This document shows, piece by piece, positions 11,273 to 22,907 of a stretch of DNA of 64,000 nt. Position numbers and translations under genes: made by a program. How positions within the stretch are numbered: position 1 is the first letter of the stretch; each line of letters starts with the position of its first letter. The stretch covers positions 2,232,001 through 2,296,000 of the forward strand of contig NC_016887.1 in the NCBI RefSeq assembly GCF_000284035.1, given 5' to 3'. The DNA comes from Nocardia cyriacigeorgica GUH-2 (GTDB lineage Bacteria > Actinomycetota > Actinomycetes > Mycobacteriales > Mycobacteriaceae). Under the pieces are notes generated by a model. That model was not told the origin of the DNA, did not search any database, and saw only the letters and a program-made list of their open reading frames with translations.

Positions 11273-14200
11273 TGAGCACGCCGACCGCCAGCGACAGTTC
11301 CGATATCGCGATCGTGGGCATCGACTGCCGATTCCCCGGCGCGGCCGATCCCGCCGCACTGTGGCGACTGCTGATCGACGGCGGCGAGGCCATCACCGAG
11401 GTCCCGGCCGACCGCTGGCCCGTCGGTGACTTCCACGATCCGTCCGGGCGTCCGGGCACCATCAACAACCGCAGCGGTGGATTCCTCGCCGACGCCGACG
11501 TCTTCGATCACGAATTCTTCGGCATCACACCGCGCGAGGCCGCCGCCATGGATCCACAGCAGCGGCTGCTGTTGCACACCGCATGGCGGGCAATGGAGGA
11601 CGCCACCCTCGATCCGCGCGCCCAGGCGGGTTCCCGCACCGGCGTCTACGTCGGCGTGATGGCCAACGAGTGGGCGAACCTGCAGATGAGCGACTACGGC
11701 GCGATCACCGCGCAGCACGGTTCGGGCAACGGGTATTTCATGACCGCCAACCGGCTGTCCTACCAGCTGGATCTGCGCGGTCCGAGTATGGCGGTCGACA
11801 CCGCGTGCTCGTCGTCGCTGGCCGCCATCCACCTCGCCTGCACCGCGCTGGCCTCGGGGGAGTGCGATCAGGCACTGGCCGGCGGTGTGAACCTGGTCCT
11901 GTCACCTGCGGTCGGCATCTTCTACACCCAGGCCGGGCTGTCGGCGCCCGACGCGCGGTGCAAACCATTCAGCGGCCGGGCCGACGGCATCGTGCGCGGT
12001 GAAGGCGCGGCCGTGCTGGTGCTGCGCCGCCTGGCCGACGCGCAGGCTGCGGGGCTGCCGATCTACGCGGTGATCAAGGGCAGCGCCGTCAACTCCGACG
12101 GCCGCAGCAACGGCATCACCGCACCGAACCGGTGGGCGCAACAGCAGGTCGTCGAGCAGGCCTACGAGCGCGCCGGCGTGCGGGCCCAGGACGTGGATTT
12201 CATCGAAGCCCACGGCACCGGCACCGTCCTCGGCGACATGATCGAGGTCAAGGCGCTGGGCGCGCTGCACGCGGGCCGCCCCCGGCCCTGCGGAATCGGC
12301 TCCGTCAAGGGCAATCTCGGCCACACCGAGGGCGCCGCCGGGATCGCGGGCGTGATCAAGGCCGCGCTCGCCCTGCACCACCGCCTGGTGCCGCCGACCC
12401 GATACGCCGACACCGAGAACCCGACACTGCGGCTGGCGCACCACGGTCTGCGGTTGCTGGGAGAGGCGCTGCCGCTGGGCGAGCGGGCCGTAGGTGGGGT
12501 GAGTAGCTTCGGGGTCGGCGGGACGAATGCGCATATCGTGCTGGGGAGTGCGCCGGTGGCCGGTTCGCACGGCGCCAGTGGGAAGCTCGGATCGACGGTC
12601 GGCGCTGGGCCGGTTCGAGATGTGGTGTCGCATGACCTCGGTGGCACCGGACACGGGGCCGGCGATGTGGCCGAACGTTCCTCGGACCCGGCCGGTCGGC
12701 GCGCCGGCGCCGTCGGTGAAGGGCAGATGTCGTCGGCGGAGGGCGCTGCGGGCGCGCGTCGAAACGGTCTGCCGGTCGGGGGCCGCGGCAGTCGTGGCGG
12801 TGTGTTGACACTGTCGTCGGACAATGTCGAGGGGCTGCGGCGTAACGCGGTGCGCGTGGCCGAGGCGTTGCCGGAGCTGTCCGAGGAGCATTTCGCGCAG
12901 TTGTGCTGGACCAGCAATCAGGTCAAGGCGTCCGGTCGGCGGCGGCTCGCGGTAGTTGCCGCTGATCGGGACGAGGCGGTGAAGTCGCTGCTCGAGGGGC
13001 CGGAAAGTGCTGTGGCTCAACCGGTGTCCGCCGGGTGGATGTTCAGCGGACAGGGCTCGCAGTTCGCCGGGATGGCGCAACCGCTCGCGGCGGCGAGCCC
13101 GGGGTTCCGGCGTGCGCTCTGGCTCGTGGACGAGGCGATGAGCGCCCACCTCGGCCGGTCCATCCGCGACCTGCTGCTCGATGACGCCACCGATATCGAC
13201 CGCACCGAACTGGCGCAACCGGCGATCTTCGCGATGGAGTACGCGCTCGCGAGTGCCCTGGCCGAGACGGGGCTGCGGCCGGCCTGGCTGCTCGGGCACA
13301 GCATCGGCGAATACGCGGCGGCCGCCGTCGCCGGAGGGCTCGAGCTGGATGACGCCTGCCGGCTGGTAGTGCTGCGCGGTGCGCTGATGGGCAGGCTGCC
13401 CGACGGCGGCGCGATGCTGGCCGTGCGCGCCGGGGAGGCAGCCGCCGAGGCCCACGCGACACGGCTGGGCACCGACGGCGTCGCGGCGGTCGCCGACCTG
13501 CTCGCCGACGAGCCGGATGTCGCCATTGCCGCCGTCAACGGGCCGGCCGATCTCGTCCTGTCCGGCGACGCCGCCGCGATCGCCCGCATCGACAAGGTGC
13601 TGCGCGAGCGGACCGTGACCACCAAGGCGCTCAGCGTTTCCCACGCCTTCCACAGCCCGCTCATGGAACCGATGTTGGCCGAATTCGAGGCAGCGGCGGG
13701 GGAATGCACCTACCGCGCGCCGAGCCTGCCGATCTACTCGACCGTCTACGGCCGCCTGCTCGAACCCGGCGAGACGATGGACGCCGCGTACTGGACCACC
13801 CACATCCGCACCACCGTCCGCTTCGGCCAGGCCGCCGAGGCCGCGCTCGACACCGCACCCACGCATGTGATCGAGGTGGGACCGCGACGCGTGCTCACCC
13901 CGCTGATCAGCCGCATCCGTCCGGAATTCGCCGGCCGCTGCCTGGCACCCAGCCCCGGCCCGGGCGCCACCGGCAGCGAGTTCGCCGAAACCATCGCCGC
14001 GCTGTACCGCGACGGGTTCGATCCGGACTGGGATCGGCTCTACGAGCCCGAGCAGCGGGTGCGTCGCCGGCTGCCGGTGTACGAGTTCTCGACCGAACAC
14101 CGGTTCTGGGTCGAGTCGCCGGCCCAACCCGAATCACCAACCCCCACAGCATCACCCGACCACTCCGAGGACACCACCACCATGGACCAGATGATCGCGC

Positions 14201-16101
14201 TCTTCCGCGAACAGAACGCGCTACTGGCACAGCTCGCGCATAGGGCTGCCGGCTCGCAGACGCCGAAGGGCGGCGGGCACGATGGGGCGGCCGCGGGGTT
14301 TGCGGACCGGGGCTGCTCCCCGGTAGGCGCGGGGGTCAGCGACACAACTGCCGTCGGCTCTGCGCCTGCCGTCACGCTTCCCGTCGGCTCCGCGCTTGTC
14401 CGGGCGGAGGTCGTCGGCACTCAGACAGTCGCCCCCAAGGCTGTCGCGGCCACTGGTGTACGCGCTGCCGCCGGCGCTGCGACCACCGCAACCCCATCCG
14501 CTAGCGACCGCGAGGCCACCACCATCGTCTACGCCGAGGCGGCCCGGGTGAGCGGCTATCCCGTCGAACGGCTCACCGCAGCCCAAACCCTGAGCGGCGA
14601 CCTGGGTTTCGATTCGATCATGACCGCCGATCTGTTCACCGGCATCGTCCGCCGGATGCCCGGGCTGGTCATGGATCCGGCGCGGTTCGGGGAGCAGGTG
14701 ACGCTCGGCGATGTGGTCGGGTATGTCGCGGATGGTGGCGCCGCCTCGGCATCGAGCCGTGACACCGACCTCGCGGTCGCCGACCAGCGCGTGAACGCGG
14801 GGGCCGCGGCACAGGCACCGGGAGCCGAGGCCGAGGCGATCGCCCCGCCTCGGCATGCTGAGCCCACCACGCCGACTCCCGCGCCCGAACCGCACGTCGC
14901 CCCCGAATTCCGCATCAGCGAATTCCCCGAGGTGATGGCCATCGAGGGCCGGCTCGCGGGAGCCGAGGCACTCGGCCTGACCAACCCGTACTTCCTGGTC
15001 AACGACGGCGTCACCCGTGACACCTCGATGATCGACGGCAAGCCGGTGCTGAACTTCTCCAGCTACAACTACCTCGGCCTGTCCGGCGACCCGGCCGTGG
15101 CCGAAGCGGTGCAGGACGCCGTCGTCCGCTACGGCAGTTCCTGCTCGGCCAGCCGGGTGCTGTCCGGGGAGAAGCCGGTGCACCGGGAACTGGAAGCCGA
15201 ACTCGCCGCACTGCTCGGCACCGAGGACGCGATGGCGCTGGTGGGCGGGCATTCCACGAATGTCACCATCATCGGGCACATCGTCGGCCCGCAGGATCTG
15301 GTGCTCCACGACAGCCTGGCCCACGACAGCATCGTGCAGGGCTGCAAGCTCTCCGGCGCCACCCGCAGGCCGTTCCCGCACAATGATCACGCCGCGCTCG
15401 ACCGGCTGCTGAGCGAGCTACGGCACCGCTACCGTCGCGTACTGATCCTCATCGAAGGCGTGTACAGCCAGGACGGCGACATCCCCGACTTGCCCGCCCT
15501 CATCGCGGTCAAGAACAAGCACAAGGCGCTGCTGATGATCGACGAGGCGCACAGCATCGGCGTGCTCGGCGCCGGCGGCGGTGGGATCGGCGAATACTTC
15601 GACGTCGACCGGCGCGAGGTCGAGCTGTGGTCGGGCACCATGTCGAAGGCGCTGGCCGGTTGCGGCGGGTATGTGGCGGGCAGCGCGGAGCTGATCCGCT
15701 TCCTGAAATACACCACGCCCGGGTTCGTCTACAGCGTCGGCATGACGCCGATGAACGCGGCGGCCTCGGCCGCGGCGATCCGCCGGCTGCGCACCGACCG
15801 CGAACCGCTGCGACAACTGCGGCGCAATGCCGAGCTGTTCCTGACGCTGGCCAAGGAGGCCGGGATCGACACCGGCGACAGCCACGACACCCCGATCATT
15901 CCGTGCATCGTCGGCGATTCGCTGAAAACGCTGAAGCTGTCGGCCGCGCTGCTGCGGCGCGGGATCAACGTGAACCCGATCCTGTACCCGGCCGTCCCGG
16001 AAGACCTCGCGCGGCTGCGGTTCTTCGTCACCGCCTGCCACAGCGAGCAGCAGATCCGCGAGGCCGTCGCGATCCTGGCCGAGCAACTGGCACTGCTATA
16101 A
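11269..16101 (+). CDS. Hybrid polyketide synthase KS-AT-ACP fused to an alpha-oxoamine synthase
   Basis: A 1610-residue fusion. Ketosynthase at about 10-424 has the full Cys180 (VDTACSSSL), His315 (EAHGTGT) and His352 (GNLGHTEG) triad. After a low-complexity linker (425-555), the acyltransferase at about 588-885 has SGQGSQ, nucleophile Ser678 in GHSIGEY and HAFH at 792-795, indicating malonyl-CoA. A carrier domain follows with Ser1116 (LGFDSIM). The C-terminus (about 1215-1605) is a PLP alpha-oxoamine synthase like KAPA or serine palmitoyl synthase: [19 protein letters not shown] (Asp1425, His1428) and PLP Lys1460 in [10 protein letters not shown]. There is no ketoreductase, dehydratase or thioesterase. 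Predicted action: one malonyl extension of an acyl chain, then release by decarboxylative condensation with an amino acid. The open frame extends upstream, but ATG 11269 overlaps the carrier-protein stop. Confidence 0.92.
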   Translation: MMSTPTASDSSDIAIVGIDCRFPGAADPAALWRLLIDGGEAITEVPADRWPVGDFHDPSGRPGTINNRSGGFLADADVFDHEFFGITPREAAAMDPQQRLLLHTAWRAMEDATLDPRAQAGSRTGVYVGVMANEWANLQMSDYGAITAQHGSGNGYFMTANRLSYQLDLRGPSMAVDTACSSSLAAIHLACTALASGECDQALAGGVNLVLSPAVGIFYTQAGLSAPDARCKPFSGRADGIVRGEGAAVLVLRRLADAQAAGLPIYAVIKGSAVNSDGRSNGITAPNRWAQQQVVEQAYERAGVRAQDVDFIEAHGTGTVLGDMIEVKALGALHAGRPRPCGIGSVKGNLGHTEGAAGIAGVIKAALALHHRLVPPTRYADTENPTLRLAHHGLRLLGEALPLGERAVGGVSSFGVGGTNAHIVLGSAPVAGSHGASGKLGSTVGAGPVRDVVSHDLGGTGHGAGDVAERSSDPAGRRAGAVGEGQMSSAEGAAGARRNGLPVGGRGSRGGVLTLSSDNVEGLRRNAVRVAEALPELSEEHFAQLCWTSNQVKASGRRRLAVVAADRDEAVKSLLEGPESAVAQPVSAGWMFSGQGSQFAGMAQPLAAASPGFRRALWLVDEAMSAHLGRSIRDLLLDDATDIDRTELAQPAIFAMEYALASALAETGLRPAWLLGHSIGEYAAAAVAGGLELDDACRLVVLRGALMGRLPDGGAMLAVRAGEAAAEAHATRLGTDGVAAVADLLADEPDVAIAAVNGPADLVLSGDAAAIARIDKVLRERTVTTKALSVSHAFHSPLMEPMLAEFEAAAGECTYRAPSLPIYSTVYGRLLEPGETMDAAYWTTHIRTTVRFGQAAEAALDTAPTHVIEVGPRRVLTPLISRIRPEFAGRCLAPSPGPGATGSEFAETIAALYRDGFDPDWDRLYEPEQRVRRRLPVYEFSTEHRFWVESPAQPESPTPTASPDHSEDTTTMDQMIALFREQNALLAQLAHRAAGSQTPKGGGHDGAAAGFADRGCSPVGAGVSDTTAVGSAPAVTLPVGSALVRAEVVGTQTVAPKAVAATGVRAAAGAATTATPSASDREATTIVYAEAARVSGYPVERLTAAQTLSGDLGFDSIMTADLFTGIVRRMPGLVMDPARFGEQVTLGDVVGYVADGGAASASSRDTDLAVADQRVNAGAAAQAPGAEAEAIAPPRHAEPTTPTPAPEPHVAPEFRISEFPEVMAIEGRLAGAEALGLTNPYFLVNDGVTRDTSMIDGKPVLNFSSYNYLGLSGDPAVAEAVQDAVVRYGSSCSASRVLSGEKPVHRELEAELAALLGTEDAMALVGGHSTNVTIIGHIVGPQDLVLHDSLAHDSIVQGCKLSGATRRPFPHNDHAALDRLLSELRHRYRRVLILIEGVYSQDGDIPDLPALIAVKNKHKALLMIDEAHSIGVLGAGGGGIGEYFDVDRREVELWSGTMSKALAGCGGYVAGSAELIRFLKYTTPGFVYSVGMTPMNAAASAAAIRRLRTDREPLRQLRRNAELFLTLAKEAGIDTGDSHDTPIIPCIVGDSLKTLKLSAALLRRGINVNPILYPAVPEDLARLRFFVTACHSEQQIREAVAILAEQLALL

Positions 16102-16108
16102 CGGTGAC

Positions 16109-16456
16109 ATGACATTGGACCCAGCCATCGCCGCCCGCCTCAAGCGCAATGACAACGGCCTGTTCGCCGCCGTCGCGCAGGAACGCGGGACCGGCGATGT
16201 GCTGATGGTCGCGTGGATGGACGACGAGGCACTGGCCCGCACCCTCGCCACCCGCAAGGCCACCTACTACTCGCGCTCGCGCGGGCAGTACTGGGTCAAG
16301 GGCGAGACCTCCGGCCACACCCAGTACGTGCACGAGGTGCGGCTGGATTGCGACGGCGACACCGTGCTGCTCACCGTCGACCAGGAGGGCGCGGCCTGCC
16401 ACACCGGCACCCACACCTGCTTCGATGCGGATGTGCTGCTGGCCGCGAACTCCTGA
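16109..16456 (+). CDS. hisI: Phosphoribosyl-AMP cyclohydrolase
   Basis: A 115-residue enzyme that opens the adenine ring of phosphoribosyl-AMP, the third step of histidine synthesis. Motifs are [30 protein letters not shown] and the zinc/magnesium sites [10 protein letters not shown] and CHTGTHTCF. It is the monofunctional form without HisE. It starts seven bases after the polyketide synthase stop, so it is probably co-transcribed with that cassette and could depend on it for expression. In M. tuberculosis hisI directly follows hisF. Confidence 0.95.
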   Translation: MTLDPAIAARLKRNDNGLFAAVAQERGTGDVLMVAWMDDEALARTLATRKATYYSRSRGQYWVKGETSGHTQYVHEVRLDCDGDTVLLTVDQEGAACHTGTHTCFDADVLLAANS

Positions 16457-16457
16457 A

Positions 16458-16473
16458 CCGGCTCAGAAGCCGG
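16458..16473. terminator. Short hairpin between convergent hisI and MarR genes
   Basis: CCGGCT at 16458-16463 pairs with AGCCGG at 16468-16473 around a 4-base loop. It sits at the convergent 3-prime ends of hisI and the MarR gene and could act in both directions. The stem is short and there is no clear T-tract. Confidence 0.4.
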
Positions 16474-16951
16474 ACGGCTCGCCTTTGGCGCGGGGGACAC
16501 CGAGCCGGTCGGCCAGCTGGGTGCTCATCGACTCGCCGAGATCGGCGAGCGTGGCGATCTGACCGGCGTCCAATCCGTCGAACACCAGCGTGCGGACCGC
16601 GTCGAGATAGCCGGGCGCGGCCTCGACGACCTTCTTGTACCCGTCGTCGGTGAGGACCGCTTGGACGCCTCTGCGTCCGGCGGTGACGGTGCGCTCGGCC
16701 CAGCCCATCCGCTCCAGCTTGGACACCACATGCGACAGACGCGATAGCGATGCGTTTGCCCTGTGGGCAAGCTCACTCATCTGCAGCCGGTGGGCCGGCT
16801 CCTCCGACAGCAGCGACAGCACCCAGAATTCGAAGTGCGTAAGACCGGCCTCGCGTTGCAGCTGGGTGTCCAAAGCGCCCGGCAAGCGTGTCATCAACGC
16901 GACAATCGCCCGCCAAGCTCGCTGTTCTACTGGGTTTAGCCACTTCGTCAC
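16463..16951 (-). CDS. MarR-family transcriptional regulator
   Basis: A 162-residue winged-helix regulator with GTG start. The DNA-binding core is seen in ALDTQLQREAGLTHFEFWVL, LAHRANASLSRLSHVVSKLE (recognition helix) and the wing RRGVQAVLTDDGYKKV. Proteins of this form are common in actinobacteria and often respond to phenolic or oxidative ligands. The gene is convergent with hisI, and nothing next to it is divergent, so its target cannot be inferred from position. Confidence 0.9.
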   Translation of the reverse strand: MTKWLNPVEQRAWRAIVALMTRLPGALDTQLQREAGLTHFEFWVLSLLSEEPAHRLQMSELAHRANASLSRLSHVVSKLERMGWAERTVTAGRRGVQAVLTDDGYKKVVEAAPGYLDAVRTLVFDGLDAGQIATLADLGESMSTQLADRLGVPRAKGEPSGF

Positions 16952-17066
16952 TGTGCGCCTTCTCTCGAGCCAAGTGACGTGGTCGTGCCCTGACAGTCAC
17001 CCGCGCCCATGAGTTTGCCACGACTTCGCTCGACCGTCTGCGAGACACGAAATGACGTGAGGGCAC

Positions 17067-17684
17067 TCACAGGTTGTCGGGGCGGCGTCCCTCGGTGCCG
17101 GGTGCGGTGCCGGGCTCGCGAATCGCGTCGGCCGGCGTAGTAGGTGCCGACGCGCCCTGCACGACGGCCTTGGCTTCCGCGCGCCGCCGCCAGCCGCGGC
17201 GCACCACCAGGTACACCACGGGCAGGAAGATCAGCACGGCCAAGATCGCGCCGGCCAGGGAGGCGCCGCGGAAGGCGGGCGCGTCGACGTCCATGATGCG
17301 TTCGCCCGCGTGCGCGGCATTGTTGCCGCCGAGCACCACCGTCAGGGTCATCAGATTCGGGATCGCGAAGATCAGCGCGAGCACTACCGCCCCGCCCGCG
17401 ATCGCCTTGCCGCCGCGGCGCTTCCAAACCAGTACGGCGACCAGCAACAGAAACAGCGGCACGGCGGTACACAGGCCGCCGTAGACCAGGCCCCAGCCGA
17501 TGCCCTTGGAGAAGCTGCCCGCCACCATCTCGCCGACGCGCTGAGCCCACCAGCGGGGGATGAACGCCGCGAGGATCAGATAGGCGACGACCAGCACCAC
17601 GACCAAGGCGGCTCCGGCGATGATCCGGGTGCGCCAGGAGATCGAGGAGGTCCGCGTGTCCGGCGTGCGCTGGGGCGTGGTCAT
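17067..17684 (-). CDS. Four-helix membrane protein of unknown function
   Basis: The frame is open from 17789, but the ATG at 17684 (MTTPQRTPDTRTSS) gives a plausible 205-residue protein with a polar N-terminal tail. Hydrophobic helices lie at about 18-40, 65-88, 98-120 and 139-162. A basic, then Pro/Thr-rich C-terminal tail follows, ending in GTEGRRPDNL. No enzymatic motif was found. It follows bcp on the same strand after about 100 bases and could be in the same transcription unit. It occupies the slot where M. tuberculosis has chaA, but does not look like a cation/proton antiporter. Confidence 0.75.
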   Translation of the reverse strand: MTTPQRTPDTRTSSISWRTRIIAGAALVVVLVVAYLILAAFIPRWWAQRVGEMVAGSFSKGIGWGLVYGGLCTAVPLFLLLVAVLVWKRRGGKAIAGGAVVLALIFAIPNLMTLTVVLGGNNAAHAGERIMDVDAPAFRGASLAGAILAVLIFLPVVYLVVRRGWRRRAEAKAVVQGASAPTTPADAIREPGTAPGTEGRRPDNL

Positions 17685-17785
17685 GGCTCCAGCGTAGGTC
17701 GCCCGAGCGCGCCCGCGCGGCTGCCCGGACGGTGTTTCGGCAGGAAAAGTGCCGGTCCGGGGCGTGCGCCCGGACCGGCGACGGA

Positions 17786-18247
17786 TCACTTGGCGCGCTC
17801 GCGCAGGAACTTCAGCGCCTCGTCGGCGTGCACGTTGGCGCGCAGTTCACCGGTGACGACGGTGAGCACGGTGCGGTCGGTATCGATGACGAAGGTCTGC
17901 CGCTTGACCGGCGCCAGCTTGCCCAGCAGGCCCCGCTTGACGCCGAACTGCTCGGCCACCACGCCGTCGGGATCCGACAGCAGCGGATAGCCGAGGCGCT
18001 GCTTGTCGGCGAACCCGGCCTGGGTGTCGACCGCGTCGGCGCTGATGCCGGCGCAGCTCGCGCCGAGCGCGGCGAATTCGCCCGCCAGATCACGGAAATG
18101 GCAGGCCTCGGCCGTGCACACCGGGGTGTTGGCGGCGGGGTAGAAGAAGAGCACGAGCGGCCCGTCGGCGAGCAACTCGTCGAGGGAACGTTTGGTGCCG
18201 GATTGATCGGGGAGCTCGAATTGCGGAGCGAGCTGGCCAGTCTTCAT
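17786..18247 (-). CDS. bcp: Peroxiredoxin of the BCP (bacterioferritin comigratory protein) family
   Basis: A 153-residue thiol peroxidase that reduces hydrogen peroxide and organic hydroperoxides. The thioredoxin fold starts with [18 protein letters not shown]. The active-site segment is [20 protein letters not shown], with the peroxidatic Cys in PVCTAE and a resolving Cys five residues later, the atypical two-cysteine arrangement of BCP. It corresponds in position to bcpB of M. tuberculosis, upstream of and divergent from trpE, with 62 bases between the starts that must hold both promoters. Confidence 0.93.
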   Translation of the reverse strand: MKTGQLAPQFELPDQSGTKRSLDELLADGPLVLFFYPAANTPVCTAEACHFRDLAGEFAALGASCAGISADAVDTQAGFADKQRLGYPLLSDPDGVVAEQFGVKRGLLGKLAPVKRQTFVIDTDRTVLTVVTGELRANVHADEALKFLRERAK

Positions 18248-18309
18248 GGATCGACCCTACCGGCGGGTGCGCCCATCGGCCGGTCGGAGCGGCCTGGGAT
18301 GATGGACCG

Positions 18310-19914
18310 ATGCAGGGCGCATCCCACCGCCAGGACACCACGGCCACCACGACCCGCGAACAGTTCCATCAGCTGGCCGCCGAGCATCGGGTGGTGCCGG
18401 TGACCCGAAAGGTGCTGGCGGACTCCGAGACTCCGCTGTCGGCCTACCGCAAACTGGCCGGTGACCGGGCGGGCACCTTCCTGTTCGAGTCCGCGGAGAA
18501 CGGGCGTTCCTGGTCGCGCTGGTCGTTCATCGGGGCCGGCAGCCCGTCGGCGCTGACCGTGGTCGACGGTGAGGCCGCCTGGCTCGGTGCGACCCCCGCC
18601 GACGCCCCCTCGGGTGGCGACCCGCTCGACGCGCTGCACCAGACGCTGGAACTGCTGCGCACCGAACGCATGCCCGGACTGCCGCCGTTGACCAGCGGCA
18701 TGGTCGGTTACCTCGGCTACGACACGGTGCGGCGGATGGAACGGCTGCCCAACCTTGCCGCCGACGATCTCCAGCTGCCCGACCTGGTGCTGCTGCTGGC
18801 CACCGATCTGGCCGCCTTCGACCACCACGAGGGCGCCATCACCCTCATCGCCAACGCCGTCAACTGGAACGGCACCGCCGAACGCGTGGACGAGGCCTAC
18901 GACGACGCCGTGGCCCGGCTGGACCGGATGACCGCCGCGCTCGCCGCGCCCGCCGCATCGACGGTGTCGGTGTTCGACCAGCCCGAACCGCAGTTCCGGC
19001 GTCAGCGCACCACCGAGGAATTCGGCGCCGGGGTGCGCAGGCTGGTCAAGGAGATCGAGGCCGGCGAGGCCTTCCAGGTGGTGCTGTCGCAGCGCTTCGA
19101 GATGGATTACGACGGCGCGCCCATCGACCTCTACCGGATGCTGCGCGCGTCCAACCCGAGCCCGTACATGTACCTGCTGCACGTGCCCGACGGCTCCGGC
19201 GGCACCGCGTTCTCCATCGTCGGCTCCAGCCCGGAATCGCTGGTGACGGTGCAGGACGGCGTGGCCACCACCCACCCGATCGCCGGTACCCGCTGGCGCG
19301 GGGCCACCGAAGAGGACGATCTGCTGCTGGAGAAGGGCCTGCTCGCCGACGAGAAAGAGAACGCCGAGCATCTGATGCTCGTCGACCTCGGCCGCAATGA
19401 TCTGGGCCGGGTCTGTCAGCCGGGGACGGTGCGCGTCACCGACTACCGGCACGTCGAGCGCTACAGCCACGTCATGCACCTGGTGTCGACGGTGTCCGGG
19501 CGGCTGGCGCCGGGCAAGATCGCCCTGGACGCGGTGCGCGCCTGCTTCCCGGCGGGCACGCTGTCGGGCGCGCCGAAGGTGCGGGCCATGGAGTTGATCG
19601 AGGAGCTCGAACCCACCCGCCGCGGCATCTACGGCGGCGTGGTCGGTTACCTGGATTTCGCCGGTGACGCCGACACCGCGATCGCCATCCGCACCGCGCT
19701 GCTCAAGGACGGCACCGCTTACGTGCAGGCCGGCGCCGGTGTGGTCGCCGACTCCGAACCCGAATACGAGGACACCGAATCGCGCAACAAGGCGATGGCG
19801 GTGCTGCGGGCGGTCGCCGCGGCGAAGACCGTGCGGGCCTATCGCGCCGACGCCGGCAACACCGGCGACACGGCTGCCGCGACCGGCGCGGACAGCGGTG
19901 AGGTATCCGCATGA
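18310..19914 (+). CDS. trpE: Anthranilate synthase component I
   Basis: A 534-residue chorismate-utilising enzyme that makes anthranilate with glutamine-derived ammonia. The N-terminal half carries the feedback region [19 protein letters not shown]. The C-terminal catalytic half shows [40 protein letters not shown], the [10 protein letters not shown] histidine region and [17 protein letters not shown]. The glutamine amidotransferase partner (TrpG) is not in the window. Start ATG 18310 leaves a short divergent promoter region with bcp. The stop overlaps the next gene by four bases. Confidence 0.97.
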   Translation: MQGASHRQDTTATTTREQFHQLAAEHRVVPVTRKVLADSETPLSAYRKLAGDRAGTFLFESAENGRSWSRWSFIGAGSPSALTVVDGEAAWLGATPADAPSGGDPLDALHQTLELLRTERMPGLPPLTSGMVGYLGYDTVRRMERLPNLAADDLQLPDLVLLLATDLAAFDHHEGAITLIANAVNWNGTAERVDEAYDDAVARLDRMTAALAAPAASTVSVFDQPEPQFRRQRTTEEFGAGVRRLVKEIEAGEAFQVVLSQRFEMDYDGAPIDLYRMLRASNPSPYMYLLHVPDGSGGTAFSIVGSSPESLVTVQDGVATTHPIAGTRWRGATEEDDLLLEKGLLADEKENAEHLMLVDLGRNDLGRVCQPGTVRVTDYRHVERYSHVMHLVSTVSGRLAPGKIALDAVRACFPAGTLSGAPKVRAMELIEELEPTRRGIYGGVVGYLDFAGDADTAIAIRTALLKDGTAYVQAGAGVVADSEPEYEDTESRNKAMAVLRAVAAAKTVRAYRADAGNTGDTAAATGADSGEVSA

Positions 19915-20642
19915 GCGACGAGAACGATTCGGACACCGGCACCACGCAGCAGCAGGCAGCGGCGAGCTCGCCCGGCCGTAACCGTCCCGTCGTCCCGGTG
20001 GTGCTGCTGGCCGTGTCCGCGGCCGCGCTGTGGGGCGCCTCCCGGATGACGTGGGTGAGCGTGCGTTCCTCGGACGGACTCACCGAACCCCGCACCGACG
20101 ACCTCGACGGCGGCACCTGGTTCGGCGCGCTCACCCCGCTGGCCCTGGTGCTGCTGGCCGCCATCGCCGCGGTGCTGGCCACCAAGGGCTGGCTGCGCCG
20201 CGTCGTCGGGGTGCTGGTGGCGCTGGTCGGCGCGGTCGTCGCGGTGCCCGCGCTGGCGCTGCTCACCGGCTCCGGCGCCACCGCCCAGCGCGCGGCCACC
20301 CTCGCCGAACTCCCGGGCCGCGCCCAGGTCGAGCAGGTGAGCACCGCCGCCGGGCCCGCCGTCCTGACCATGGCGGGCGCGCTGGCCGCGTTCGCCGCCG
20401 GTGTGCTGCTGGCCAGGATGCCGAAGGACAGCGCCCAGCTGTCGGCCAAATACGACAATCCGGTCGCCCGCCGCGCCGCCGCCACCGATCTGGTCGCCGG
20501 GCGTGGCGAAGGTGGCGACAGCACCGCCCCGCCCGTCACCGAACGAGTCCTGTGGGACGCGCTCGACGCGGGCACCGACCCCACCGAAGATCGCCCGCGG
20601 ACCGGCCCCGATGACGACCCGTCCAGGCCCGACAGCAGGTGA
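19911..20642 (+). CDS. Trp-operon-associated membrane protein (TIGR02234-like)
   Basis: A 243-residue membrane protein with an acidic Asp/Ser/Thr N-terminal tail and helices at about 25-45, 68-87, 95-115 and 148-168. A long acidic C-terminal tail ([18 protein letters not shown]) follows. The position immediately after trpE, by ATGA overlap, is that of Rv1610 in M. tuberculosis, the family annotated as a trp region conserved hypothetical membrane protein. Its function is unknown. The conserved location suggests a link to tryptophan metabolism or transport, but that is inference only. Confidence 0.85.
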   Translation: MSDENDSDTGTTQQQAAASSPGRNRPVVPVVLLAVSAAALWGASRMTWVSVRSSDGLTEPRTDDLDGGTWFGALTPLALVLLAAIAAVLATKGWLRRVVGVLVALVGAVVAVPALALLTGSGATAQRAATLAELPGRAQVEQVSTAAGPAVLTMAGALAAFAAGVLLARMPKDSAQLSAKYDNPVARRAAATDLVAGRGEGGDSTAPPVTERVLWDALDAGTDPTEDRPRTGPDDDPSRPDSR

Positions 20643-20817
20643 TCCGATGATCGGGCGACCCGGCACAGCACATGTGGCGGGCGCCCGCAACCCGGGTGCC
20701 AACCCCGGCGCACGCGCGCCACACCCGCCCCTTTACTCTTGATCAGCACCGGTGAGACAGCGCCTGGGGGGATTTCTCAGGCAGTGAGTCCGTCTCCCCA
20801 GAAAGGATTCGAGCCAG

Positions 20818-21635
20818 ATGACGGTACTCGACTCGATTCTCGACGGGGTCCGCGCGGATGTGGCCGCACGGGAATCCCTGCTGGACTTCCAAGCCATCAA
20901 GGCCGCGGCCGCCGCCGCGCCGCCGCCGAAGGACGCGCTCGCCGCGCTGCATGAAGACGGCATCGGCGTCATCGCCGAGGTGAAGCGGGCCAGCCCCTCC
21001 AAGGGAGCGCTCGCCGAGATCGCCGACCCCGCCAGCCTGGCCAAGGCCTACGAAGACGGCGGCGCCCGCATCATCAGCGTGCTCACCGAGGGCCGTCGCT
21101 TCCACGGCTCGCTCGACGACCTCGACGCCGTCCGTGCCGCCGTGAACATCCCGGTGCTGCGCAAGGACTTCGTGGTCGGGCCGTACCAGATCCACGAGGC
21201 GCGCGCGCACGGCGCCGACGTCATCCTGCTGATCGTCGCCGCGCTGGAACAGGACACCCTGAGCTCGCTCATCGACCGCACCGAATCGCTCGGCATGACC
21301 GCGCTGGTCGAGGTGCACACCGAAGAAGAGGCCGACCGGGCGCTCAACGCCGGTGCCTCGGTCGTCGGCATCAACGCCCGCAACCTCAAGACCCTGGAAG
21401 TCGACCGCGACTGCTTCGCGCGGATCGCGCCCGGCCTGCCCACCGAGGTCATCCGGGTCGCCGAGTCCGGCGTGCGTGGCACCGCCGACCTGATGGCCTA
21501 CGCCGGCGCGGGCGCGGACGCCGTGCTCGTCGGCGAGGGCCTGGTGACCAGCGGCGACCCGCGCGCGGCGGTCTCCCAGCTGGTGACCGCGGGTACCCAC
21601 CCGTCCTGCCCGAAGCCCGCCCGGCGGACCCGCTG

Positions 21636-21636
<1 letters not shown>
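20818..21636 (+). CDS. trpC: Indole-3-glycerol phosphate synthase
   Basis: A 272-residue barrel that closes the indole ring from CdRP. Motifs are the catalytic [28 protein letters not shown], the [14 protein letters not shown] segment and AESGVRG. An AAGGATT site precedes the ATG. A 175-base gap separates it from the upstream membrane protein gene, so a separate promoter is possible. The stop and the trpB start share one base (TGATG). No trpD or trpF lies next to it; phosphoribosylanthranilate isomerase activity is probably supplied by HisA/PriA. Confidence 0.96.

Positions 21637-22906
<1,270 letters not shown>

Positions 22907-22907
<1 letters not shown>

Noticed and set aside
11902..14127. 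741-residue open frame on the minus strand inside the PKS gene
   Set aside because: Antisense shadow. The plus-strand frame has all PKS active sites, and no family motif is seen in the antisense product.
20643..20817. Tryptophan attenuator or leader peptide before trpC
   Set aside because: Some GC-rich partial symmetry exists, but no short Trp-rich reading frame or alternative hairpin pair could be shown.
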